DNA of 64,000 bases from Deltaproteobacteria bacterium (GTDB lineage: Bacteria > Myxococcota > Kuafuiibacteriia > Kuafuiibacteriales > Kuafuiibacteriaceae), in contig WYAZ01000143.1 of NCBI GenBank assembly GCA_011526105.1, positions 1 to 64,000 on the forward strand. Reading direction: 5' to 3'. A program made the position numbers and the translations under genes. The stretch's first letter is position 1. The number at the start of each line of letters is the position of its first letter. This document shows, in pieces, positions 33,537 to 41,557 of this stretch. The notes beneath the pieces were generated by a model. The model saw nothing but the letters and a program-made list of their open reading frames with translations, made no database searches and was not told the DNA's origin.

Positions 33537-36500
33537 TTCTCGACTCCCTGGCAGAGTAGCTTGAGCTCTTCACTCGCGTTGATGATCTGTGAAAGACGCG
33601 GCCTCTTCATGCCCAGCATCTCGGCAGCTTTGGTGATGTTGCCCCGCGACTTGTCGAGCGCCATGGCGATGGCCTCGTCCTGGATGCGCTTCTTGAGATC
33701 GGCCAGCGGTACGCCCTCCGAGAAGATCCGAGCGAGCAGACTCGATTCATCACTCGGCCGCGACGATACGTCCGCGACCGGAGCGGGCGCCAGCGCCCGG
33801 GGCGCGGGGGTAGGTGATATCGGTGGCGGAGGCGGGATGGTCGGTCGCGACGGCATGGTCGAGACGAGAACGGGCGCGGGCAGGGGTTGCTCGAAGCCCA
33901 AGGCATCCTGGAAGAGCTCGCGGTACTCCTCGAAATCGGTCACGTCGATGACCGGGGAATCGGCGAACAGCGCGACCGAGCGCACCACGTTCTCCAACTC
34001 TCGGACGTTTCCGGGCCATCGGTACTGCCGGAGCATGTCGACTGCGGCCTGAGACAACGCACGCTCCAGGGTGCCGCTCTCCTCCGCGTAGCGCTTCAGG
34101 AAGTGCTCGGCGAGTGTGGAGATATCCTCGCTGCGTTCCCGAAGCGACGGAGTCTCGACGGTGATGCCCTTGAGCCGGTAGTACAGATCCTCTCGGAACG
34201 TGCCCTCTCGCACCATCTGCTGGAGGTTACGGTTTGTGGCAAAGACCACGCGTGCCTCGAGGCGAATGGGTCGACCGCCGCCGACCCGTTCGAACTCCTT
34301 CTCCTGCAGCACTCGCAGCAAGGAGACCTGGGTCTTGGGAGAGATATCGCCGATCTCGTCGAGGAAGATCGTGCCGCCCGCCGCCATCTCAAAGCGACCG
34401 ACTTTGCGCTGGTGTGCTCCGGTAAACGAGCCTCGTTCGTGGCCGAACAACTCGGACAAGAGCAGCGACTCCACGAGCGCCGCGCAGTTGAGCTTCACGA
34501 AGGGGCCGTGGGCGCGCGACGAGTTCCTGTGGATCGCCTCCGCGATGAGCTCTTTGCCGGTGCCCGATTCTCCCGCGATCAGCACGGTGTCCTCCGAGGA
34601 CGCGACTCGATCGAGGATGTGGAAGATCTTGTACAGCCGGGGAGACTGGCCAATGAGCAGGCCATATCTCCTGCGCCACTCTTCGGCCCTCTCGGCCGGT
34701 GGCTGACTCGGCGAGGAGTCGCGCCGCTCGATCCTCGAAACCAGCTCCGGCGACCCCGCCCGAGGCTCGGGCGACCGCTCGAGCCTCTCGAGCAGCGCTG
34801 AGCTCTCGCGCTGGGTCCGGGCCCCGGCGAAGACCACCCGAAGCCCCTCGGGCAGCTCCGCCTCGATGGCGGCCTGCAGGTTCAGGGCGGTTTGCATGTG
34901 CATACGCGCCGTCTCACGCTGGCCTTGTCGCTCGTAGAGCCGCGACAGTTCGAGCTCCGCCTCGCGAAGGAGGAGTCGCTCACCGAGGAGCTCGAGCCCC
35001 TGACGCACCTCGAGGAGTACACTCTCGGCAGAGGGATCACCGAGTGCCGCCCGAGTCCGGCCTGCGAGAAGCCGACCGCGAAGGTGAAGGCGCTGATTTC
35101 GATCGTGATCGAGACCGGCCCCCAGCTCCTCCAAGATCTCGAGCGCACGCTCGGGTGCGTCCCGCCGGAGTTGAAGCGATGCCAGCTCGACCATGGCCTC
35201 GAGCGGACGGTCCTTGCCGAGCCTCCGGAGCAACAGCATGGAGTCGCGCAAGTGTGCCTCGGCCCCCTCGAAATCACCTTCCTCGGCGCGAGTCATGCCC
35301 TCGAGCATGGTCGCGAGCGCGGTCAGCTTCTCGACGCCCAGGTCTTTGGCGAGGCGCAGCGCTTCCGTGTTGTGCGTGCGCGCCCGTTCCGAATCGCCGA
35401 GCAACAGGTAGAGGTTGCCCAGGTTGTAGAGCACCCGCGCGAGCTGAGTACGGTTGCCCAAACGCAAGAAAAGCGAGCGGCACTGCTGGTAGCACTCGAT
35501 CGCACGGCCGAGCTGACCCTTCTGGTGAGCGAGCACACCGAGGTTCAGGAGCCCGAAGGCGAGGTGGGAGACATCGTGGCTCTCCTTGGCCAGGTCGATG
35601 CCCAAGCACAGATTCTCTTCGGCCTCGACCGGTCTCCCGGCGCGCATGTGCACCAAGCCGAGGTTCACCCGGGCCCGAGCCGCCTCGCGCGGGAGGCCAT
35701 GCGCCTCGGCGAGCACAAAAGTCTCATCGAAGATACCAAGTGCGCGCTCGAGTTCGTCGGCGGCGAGCGCGATCTTGCCCAGGAGGTTACAGAGCTCGAG
35801 CCGCAGGCGCACGGACTCCGCGGCCGGGCCGATGAGATGATCGATCGCGGAGGCCGCGGTTTCGCTCGCGTCCACGAGCCGGCCGAGCTGATAGAGGGCC
35901 TCGCCGGCCGCGCACTCGCCGTCCGCACGTTCGAGCGAGTCGGGCGCGAGGACAGTTCGCGCGGCATCCACCGCCTCCAAGGCCCGATCATACTCGCCCG
36001 CCTGATTGAAGAGGTGTGCCTCGCGCACGAGCGCTTTGCCGGCTTCAGCCTCCGGGAGGGCCTTCTTGAGCTCGGCCACGAATCGCAGAGCGTCGCGGGG
36101 TCGGCCGCGGAGCTTCGAGAGGTCCGCCAAGCGCTCGAGGGCGATCTCTCGGATCTCGCCTTCCGCGTGAGGCAGCGCGGCTTCGAGCAGTTGCACCGCC
36201 GCTTCGAGTGCCCCTGCGACCGCGTGGGTCTCCGCCGCTCGCAACGCCAGCGGTACGCCGCGCGTCGGCTCTGAAGAACGAAGCTGATGATACGCGAGCA
36301 GGCTCGGATCCAAGAAGCCCGGCTCCTTGCTCGACGCATCGGCCCAACGTCCATGCAGGCGCGCGGTGAGTTCACTCGAGATGCTGCGCTGAGTAACCTC
36401 GAGGTTCGTTCGTCGTGCGAAACAGAACTGCATCTCGCCGTTTTGAATCCGTCGCTCGAGGACTCGAGCGCTACGAAGCTCGCTGAGCGCGCGTGCCACG

Positions 36501-37426
36501 TCCTTTTGCGGACGGTCGGTAACCTCGGCCACGATGCGTGGCGTGGCGGACCGACCGGAAACGGCGAGCGCCCGCAAGACGTCTTGCGCAACGGGTTCGA
36601 GCTCTGCGAGGCGACGCTCGAAGATCTGTTCCACGTTGGCGGGGAGCGCGTCGAAGAGCTCGTCGATCTCCTTGGGGAGTCCGTCCGAGGCCGCCATGAG
36701 CTTCTCGAGCAGACGCGGCGACTGCAGGTATTGGCCGAGGGCCTCGATGTCGAGCCCGCGGAGCGCGAGCTTGGCCATGGACGTGCGCTCTTCGCACTCG
36801 AGGACGAAGTCGCGGGCGCTGGCTGAGGTCTGCCGATCGTCGCGCACCACGAACAGAAGCAAGCCGGCCCTCTCGCTCCGAGGTTCGAGGTCGGCGTCTG
36901 GAAAGAGGGTGTCCGCGAGGTAGGTCGCGAGCTCAAAGGTGTCGCGGTCGGCGTGCTCGAGGTCGTGCACCACCAATAGCGGGCGTGTGTGTTCACTGAC
37001 CGAGGCCAAGAGCTTGCGGGTGGCCTCGAAGAAGCGAAGCTTTTGGTCGAGGGCATTGCTCTGCTCTCGTCCTTCGTGGTGATGAAGCACCGGTTCAAGG
37101 TCTGCGAGCACGGGGTCGACGAGGACCTCCGTCTTGCCGAGCTCCTGCGACCACTGCATCACCTGGCGGATGATCTCCGCGAAGGGCTGGTAGCTCCCGC
37201 CTCCCACCGTGGAGGTTCGCCCCTGAAACACCACGCTGCGCTCTCGGCCTTCGGCGTGACGGACGAGCTCCGAGACGAGCTCGTCCTTGCCCACTCCGCG
37301 GGGGCCGTGGAGCAAGACCGCGCCGCCACGTTCCGCCTGAAAGCGTGCGATCAGGATCTCGAGCTCCCGTGCACGACTCGCGCTCCTTGCTTCGATGTCG
37401 CTGTGGGGCATGAGCGCTTCGACCAT
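33533..37426 (-). CDS. Giant sigma-54 activator with N-terminal ATPase and TPR region
   Basis: A 1297-residue regulator. A P-loop ATPase opens it (LLHGPRGVGKDEL, residues 38-50), like the AAA_16/MalT-type signalling ATPases. Residues about 380-880 are tetratricopeptide-like helical repeats (RARVNLGLVHMRAGRPVEAEE, GLLNLGVLAHQKGQLGRAIE). The sigma-54 AAA+ domain follows (Walker A GESGTGKE near 948, the contact loop GSFTGA near 1000, Walker B GGTIFLDEIGD). A Pro-rich linker and a Fis-type helix-turn-helix (KSRGNITKAAEMLGMKRPRL) close it. The Ser in GSFTGA replaces the usual Ala but is tolerated in some members. The gene has its own sigma-54-like promoter and upstream inverted repeat. Its stop overlaps the lipoprotein start (ATGA). 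It probably senses a ligand through the ATPase-TPR half. Confidence 0.92.
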   Translation of the reverse strand: MVEALMPHSDIEARSASRARELEILIARFQAERGGAVLLHGPRGVGKDELVSELVRHAEGRERSVVFQGRTSTVGGGSYQPFAEIIRQVMQWSQELGKTEVLVDPVLADLEPVLHHHEGREQSNALDQKLRFFEATRKLLASVSEHTRPLLVVHDLEHADRDTFELATYLADTLFPDADLEPRSERAGLLLFVVRDDRQTSASARDFVLECEERTSMAKLALRGLDIEALGQYLQSPRLLEKLMAASDGLPKEIDELFDALPANVEQIFERRLAELEPVAQDVLRALAVSGRSATPRIVAEVTDRPQKDVARALSELRSARVLERRIQNGEMQFCFARRTNLEVTQRSISSELTARLHGRWADASSKEPGFLDPSLLAYHQLRSSEPTRGVPLALRAAETHAVAGALEAAVQLLEAALPHAEGEIREIALERLADLSKLRGRPRDALRFVAELKKALPEAEAGKALVREAHLFNQAGEYDRALEAVDAARTVLAPDSLERADGECAAGEALYQLGRLVDASETAASAIDHLIGPAAESVRLRLELCNLLGKIALAADELERALGIFDETFVLAEAHGLPREAARARVNLGLVHMRAGRPVEAEENLCLGIDLAKESHDVSHLAFGLLNLGVLAHQKGQLGRAIECYQQCRSLFLRLGNRTQLARVLYNLGNLYLLLGDSERARTHNTEALRLAKDLGVEKLTALATMLEGMTRAEEGDFEGAEAHLRDSMLLLRRLGKDRPLEAMVELASLQLRRDAPERALEILEELGAGLDHDRNQRLHLRGRLLAGRTRAALGDPSAESVLLEVRQGLELLGERLLLREAELELSRLYERQGQRETARMHMQTALNLQAAIEAELPEGLRVVFAGARTQRESSALLERLERSPEPRAGSPELVSRIERRDSSPSQPPAERAEEWRRRYGLLIGQSPRLYKIFHILDRVASSEDTVLIAGESGTGKELIAEAIHRNSSRAHGPFVKLNCAALVESLLLSELFGHERGSFTGAHQRKVGRFEMAAGGTIFLDEIGDISPKTQVSLLRVLQEKEFERVGGGRPIRLEARVVFATNRNLQQMVREGTFREDLYYRLKGITVETPSLRERSEDISTLAEHFLKRYAEESGTLERALSQAAVDMLRQYRWPGNVRELENVVRSVALFADSPVIDVTDFEEYRELFQDALGFEQPLPAPVLVSTMPSRPTIPPPPPISPTPAPRALAPAPVADVSSRPSDESSLLARIFSEGVPLADLKKRIQDEAIAMALDKSRGNITKAAEMLGMKRPRLSQIINASEELKLLCQGVEK

Positions 37427-37458
37427 CCAGTCCCTCCGGTCCGATTCCCGCGTGGTTA

Positions 37459-37474
37459 TTCAATGCACGTGCCA
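37459..37474 (-). promoter_or_regulatory. Sigma-54-like promoter of the giant activator gene
   Basis: On the minus strand TGGCACGTGCATTGAA (37474-37459). The -24 half is perfect (TGGCACG). The -12 half reads TTGA for TTGC at the right spacing. Transcription would start about 37448, 22 bases before the start codon, with a strong GGAGGGA ribosome site between. The mismatch at the final C lowers confidence. Confidence 0.55.
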
Positions 37475-37533
37475 GCTGTCCGCCCCTGATCGTGCGGATC
37501 GCGATCGCCCGGCTAGGTTCGCGAGAATCCTCG

Positions 37534-37570
37534 GGTTGACCGTGGTTTGCTCGCCGCTTTGCGGTCAACC
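37534..37570. promoter_or_regulatory. Inverted repeat, candidate upstream activator site
   Basis: GGTTGACCG (37534-37542) and CGGTCAACC (37562-37570) form a perfect 9-base inverted repeat with centres 28 bases apart. It lies 60-96 bases upstream of the -24 box of the sigma-54-like promoter, the usual distance of an enhancer for this activator class. Self-binding by the activator's Fis-type domain is inferred. Confidence 0.5.
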
Positions 37571-37635
37571 GGACGAAGGTCGCAGATCAGGACTGGGTTG
37601 CCAGCCTCGTCTGCTCTGGCGGCCGCGCCCGAGCG

Positions 37636-38673
37636 TTAGCTTTCGATCGCTGTTGGAAGGTCGCCGCCTAGGTGATCCCCGAGCTGGAGATCACGCCCCG
37701 CGCCCCCCAGAAACTCGAAGGCTTTCTGGGGCTTTCGGCCCGGCGGCTGCACCTCCAGGAGCGCCAGAACACCGTCCGAGGTCGCGAGCTCCAGGCTCTT
37801 GGCGAGGCCCAGGATGGTCCCAGGCGCGACCGCGTTCCCCGGCCGAGCCGCCAGGGCCTTGGCCGCGAGGACCTTGAGTGGCTGCCCGTCCGGCAAGGTC
37901 GTGTACGTCCCGGGCCAAGGATGAAACGCGCGGATCCTTCGCGCGAGCGCCTCGGCGGACTCGCGAAAGTCCAGCCGCCCATCCTCCTTCTCGATCAGGG
38001 GGGCGAAGGTGGCGAGGGACTCGTCTTGAATCTCGGGCTCCAGTCCGTGCTTCTTCGCCTTCTCGATCCCTTCGAGCAGCAGACCGCGACCAAGCTCGGC
38101 GAGCCTCGTGGTGAGGCTCGAGGTCGTATCGTTCTCGCTGATGACGAGCTTCGCTTTCTCGAGCATGGGCCCTTCGTCGAGCCCCGCGGTCATCTGCATC
38201 AAGGTGATTCCGGTCTCTGTGTCACCCTCGAGGATCGCGAAGTTGATGGGTGATGCGCCTCGATGCCGCGGCAGCAGTGAGGCGTGTACATTCCACGCAC
38301 CATACCGCGGGGCGTCGAGCAGGTCCTGCGGGAGGATTCGGCCAAACGCGGTCACGACCGCCAGATCGATCTCCCGATCACGCAGCTCCTTGGCTACCGC
38401 GCCGTCGCGCATCTTCGTGGGCTGCAGCACCGGGATCTGGTGGGCTTCGGCGCGGCGTTTCGTGGGGGGCGATTCGATCCTCTTGCCCCGACCCCGTGGC
38501 CGGTCCGGCTGACAGACCACGAGCACGATCTCGTCTCGTTTGGCCTCGATCAGGCCTGCAAGCACCGTCTCCGCGATCTCCGGCGTACCGAAGAAGGCGA
38601 TTCGAAGCGGACGGTCGGGGAGCCGAAGCAGTTCCAAGGTCGTTGCTCTAGACTGCTTCTTCTTCGGCGGCAC
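37636..38673 (-). CDS. fmt: Methionyl-tRNA formyltransferase
   Basis: A 345-residue enzyme that formylates initiator Met-tRNA with 10-formyltetrahydrofolate, needed for normal bacterial initiation. The N-terminal domain has RIAFFGTPEIAETVLAGL, the catalytic NVHASLLPRHRGASP (Asn128, His130) and GLDEGPM (Asp166). A C-terminal OB-like domain (KALAARPGNAVAPGTILGL) binds tRNA. The GTG at 38673 overlaps the def gene by 26 bases; a TTG at 38637 would start just after the def stop and would give a length closer to the family. Def and fmt act together, since Def later removes the formyl group. Confidence 0.95.
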   Translation of the reverse strand: MPPKKKQSRATTLELLRLPDRPLRIAFFGTPEIAETVLAGLIEAKRDEIVLVVCQPDRPRGRGKRIESPPTKRRAEAHQIPVLQPTKMRDGAVAKELRDREIDLAVVTAFGRILPQDLLDAPRYGAWNVHASLLPRHRGASPINFAILEGDTETGITLMQMTAGLDEGPMLEKAKLVISENDTTSSLTTRLAELGRGLLLEGIEKAKKHGLEPEIQDESLATFAPLIEKEDGRLDFRESAEALARRIRAFHPWPGTYTTLPDGQPLKVLAAKALAARPGNAVAPGTILGLAKSLELATSDGVLALLEVQPPGRKPQKAFEFLGGAGRDLQLGDHLGGDLPTAIES

Positions 38674-39184
38674 GCTTCTTCAGGCGCTTCTTCACCATCT
38701 GTTGCTTCAGACGCGAGAGACGGTCCACGAAGAGGACCCCATCCAAGTGATCGATCTCATGCTGAAAGCACACCGACAGGAGGCCCTCGGCTTCGATGCT
38801 GATCTTCTCGCCGTCCCGGCCGAGGCCTTCCACGGTGCATCGCGCGTTTCGCTCGACCTCGTCGTTGTAATCGGGCACGGAGAGACAGCCCTCCTCCCAG
38901 ACGATCTTCTCTTCGCTGCGCGTGACGATGACCGGGTTCACGACCGCAAGCGGGTTCTTCGGGAGCGGATTGCCGTCCTCGTCTTCGCGCGGGCTGCAGT
39001 CGAGCACGATGACGCGCTTCAGGATGCCGACCTGCGGGGCGGCGAGGCCGACGCCGTCCTCCTCGTACATGGTCTCGATCATGTCGTCGATGGTTCGGCG
39101 CAACGCATCATCCACGGCCTCGACGGGCAGTGACTTCTCCGCCAGCCGGGGGTTCGGATAGGTGAGGATCTCGAGACGAGCCAT
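38648..39184 (-). CDS. def: Peptide deformylase
   Basis: A 178-residue metalloenzyme that removes the formyl group from new proteins. The three motifs are complete: GVGLAAPQ (44-51), EGCLS (metal Cys100) and QHEIDH (His142, Glu143, His146). A basic C-terminal tail (QQMVKKRLKKRAAEEEAV) extends past the family core. The ATG at 39184 starts MARLEILTYPNPRL, as in other members. It overlaps fmt, which follows on the same strand. Confidence 0.97.
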   Translation of the reverse strand: MARLEILTYPNPRLAEKSLPVEAVDDALRRTIDDMIETMYEEDGVGLAAPQVGILKRVIVLDCSPREDEDGNPLPKNPLAVVNPVIVTRSEEKIVWEEGCLSVPDYNDEVERNARCTVEGLGRDGEKISIEAEGLLSVCFQHEIDHLDGVLFVDRLSRLKQQMVKKRLKKRAAEEEAV

Positions 39185-39277
39185 GTCGGGGCCATCCTAA
39201 AGCGAGTCTGGGCGATGCGGCAAAGGGAACGAGCAGGCATCCACCCAAGGATTTGGGCTCGCCCTGATTCCCGCGCG

Positions 39278-40657
39278 TCAATCCCCGGGCCTCAGGGCCC
39301 GCCTGAGCCCAGGGACAGCGAGCATGGCTCGGGCTTCCTCGAGCCGTGAGCGCACGGACAGCCTCAGCGCTTCGGCCTCTGGAGTGTCCCGAGGCTGGTC
39401 GAGCTCGAGCGCGCTGACCGCCTCGAGGTAGGCGGCCTCGACCTCGCGGCCACTCGCGCCGGAAGGCACCCCGAGCGCCGCAAAGGGATCGTCTGCGTCG
39501 AGCAAGGTGGAAAAGCGTGACAGCGCCAGGTCCAGTGCCACTCGCCGCTCGCGGCTCGACGCGCCCAGTGCGCTCGCGGTCACCCCTAGGATGCCCGCGG
39601 CGTAAGCGACGGCTGCGGCGGCGCCCACGAAGACCGCGGAGACGCCGGCCTGCTCCGCGACCTGTTCGCGCGTGCGGGCGCCGTCGAAGTACGCGAGAAC
39701 GCGCGCGGTCTCGGGTCCCAGCTCGATGGCCGGCACCAGGAGACGGGCGCGGTATCGGCCGTGGGTCTCCGCGAGCGGATCCTGGCCGAGCCGCACCAGC
39801 GCCCCGACGAGCTCAGGCGCGATCGACGTCTTGCTGCGCTCGCCGGTCTCGGAGCTCTCCTCGAAGCTCCACGCCGAGTCATCCCCCGCCAGAAGCCGCT
39901 CGAGCGTGGCGCCGGTGGTCTTCAGATCCCCGAGCACGAGGTCGATCGAAAGACCAGAAGCCTGCAATCGCCCGGTGACCTTGCGACGGCCGAGCCACAG
40001 GAGAAGCTGGAGACGGTCCGACATGCCGCCGAGGCGCCCCGACAAGCTCGGTTGCGGAAGGCGCGGGCCCGAAGGCGCGCGGCCGGGCGCGACGCGTCGG
40101 CCTTGATCGCGGCTGGTCTCCTCCGCCCTCACCCGAGCCCACTCGCGGTCCTGCCTCGCGTGCGCTTCCTCGAGTGCCTCGAGCGCCGCTGCGCGAGCGG
40201 CGGTCTCGACCAAGCCCGGATCGATCTCGATATGTTCTCCTCGGACCGGCGTTGGTTTCCCCGAGTCTTTCGTCGCGTCCAGATGTGCGCGCACGCGTGC
40301 GAGCACGCGCTCCGGATCGAGCGGCCTGGGGAGGATCTCATCGGACTCGAAGGCCTCGAGCTCCGAGGTGGTGAAGGGCCTGAGGGAGCCCGGTGGCGCA
40401 AGCAGCAAGATGCGTAGTCCGGGGAAGCGGGCGCGAAGCGCGCGGGAGAGACGAGCGCTCTCTGTGGTCCCGAGGCCCTCGCCCACGATGGCGAGTCGGG
40501 TGCCCTCTCGCTCCACCCCGGCGAGCGCGCTCTGCGTCTCGTGGGCCACCCAAGGCGCGAAGCCGCCCGCGCGCAGGGCTTTGATGAGGACTTCGATGGT
40601 GGGCTCGTCGCGTTCGGCGACGAGGATGGTCTCGATCAAGATGGAGAAGCTTAGCAC
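39278..40657 (-). CDS. Degenerate receiver protein with J-domain-like C-terminus
   Basis: A 459-residue protein. The first 125 residues have the receiver fold (LVAERDEPTIEVLIKALRAG...), but the position of the phosphoacceptor Asp reads IVGEGLG, and the Lys near PRPLDPERVLARV is missing. It is therefore a pseudo-receiver, not a phosphorylation site. The middle region (GRLGGMSDRLQLLLWLGRRK) resembles the DUF4388-type oligomerisation segment often found beside receivers in myxobacteria. The end (DPFAALGVPSGASGREVEAAYL) has a J-domain-like opening but no HPD is visible. It may serve as a scaffold in motility or development signalling. It is separated by 31 bases from the Sel1 gene. Confidence 0.75.
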   Translation of the reverse strand: MLSFSILIETILVAERDEPTIEVLIKALRAGGFAPWVAHETQSALAGVEREGTRLAIVGEGLGTTESARLSRALRARFPGLRILLLAPPGSLRPFTTSELEAFESDEILPRPLDPERVLARVRAHLDATKDSGKPTPVRGEHIEIDPGLVETAARAAALEALEEAHARQDREWARVRAEETSRDQGRRVAPGRAPSGPRLPQPSLSGRLGGMSDRLQLLLWLGRRKVTGRLQASGLSIDLVLGDLKTTGATLERLLAGDDSAWSFEESSETGERSKTSIAPELVGALVRLGQDPLAETHGRYRARLLVPAIELGPETARVLAYFDGARTREQVAEQAGVSAVFVGAAAAVAYAAGILGVTASALGASSRERRVALDLALSRFSTLLDADDPFAALGVPSGASGREVEAAYLEAVSALELDQPRDTPEAEALRLSVRSRLEEARAMLAVPGLRRALRPGD

Positions 40658-40688
40658 TCAATGCGCGAGTGCCGGTAGGCGCCTCCGA

Positions 40689-41486
40689 TCAGAGCGAGAT
40701 CTCGGACTCGTACTTTTCGCCCCCGGGGGGCGTCCCGATGCGGGTGGGATCCTTTGTCTTGGCGCAGGCCTGCTTGAAACCGGCCTTGCACGCTCGCTCA
40801 AAGAACTTCTTGGCATCAATAGGATTCGCCATGACGCCTTCGCCCGCTTCCATCTGCAGGCCGTAGTAGTGGCAGCCCTTGGCGTCGTTGCCCTCACAGC
40901 CCTCGAGAAAAAGCTTTGCCGCCGCGGCCAAGTCCTTCTCTGCGCCAGTGCCCGTTCGGAGCAGCAGTCCCTGAGCGGTGCAGGCCTTGGCCCACCGGCT
41001 CTCACACGACTTGCCATACAGCGTGATCGCGAGTGTCGGGTCTTTCTTCACCCCGCGACCCTGCTCGTAGCGCTCGCCCAGCACAAAACACGCCTCCGGA
41101 TAGCCGCGGTCGCAGGAGCGCTGCGCGTGTTCGACCGTGTCCCAAGTCCAAAGCGGCTGCCAACCACGCTTGACCTGATAGGAGAGGAGCCAGTTGCGGG
41201 CCTGGCGAAGCGTGATGCGAACGTCGTGCGGGCACAAGGCACTGGCGGTGTCCTGGAGATCATCGAGCCGCTGCAATGAGCTGCGTAGGCTCTGCTCGGT
41301 CAAATCGTCGGCTAGGCCTCGGGCCTGCTCGGTGATGAACCTGCGGCAGTTGGAGCCACGCTTCGCCATATTGGCGGCGCGATCCAGCGCGTCCTGGGCC
41401 TCGCGAAGGCCAGGGTGGCCGGCGCTGGCATTCGTGGCGATGAGGGTGAGAGCGGCAAACGAGATCGAGAATTTCGAGGCGGACAT
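40689..41486 (-). CDS. Sel1-repeat periplasmic protein
   Basis: A 265-residue secreted protein. The ATG at 41486 gives a signal peptide ending NASA cut before GHPG, with a strong GGAAGGAG ribosome site. Residues from about 135 are Sel1 repeats: ACFVLGERYEQGRGVKKDP, AKACTAQGLLLRTGTGAEKD and GCHYYGLQMEAGEGV, each with the family Gly-rich turn and paired Cys. Such repeats build helical solenoids that bind other proteins. The N-terminal 110 residues are helical and contain two Cys. It acts in the periplasm, with the partner unknown. Confidence 0.85.
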   Translation of the reverse strand: MSASKFSISFAALTLIATNASAGHPGLREAQDALDRAANMAKRGSNCRRFITEQARGLADDLTEQSLRSSLQRLDDLQDTASALCPHDVRITLRQARNWLLSYQVKRGWQPLWTWDTVEHAQRSCDRGYPEACFVLGERYEQGRGVKKDPTLAITLYGKSCESRWAKACTAQGLLLRTGTGAEKDLAAAAKLFLEGCEGNDAKGCHYYGLQMEAGEGVMANPIDAKKFFERACKAGFKQACAKTKDPTRIGTPPGGEKYESEISL

Positions 41487-41557
41487 GAGTGGCTCCTTCC
41501 GTTCCGACCCCTTACGCCCATGGCGCTGCGACGACAAGCCCGGCGGCCGCCCCTGGC

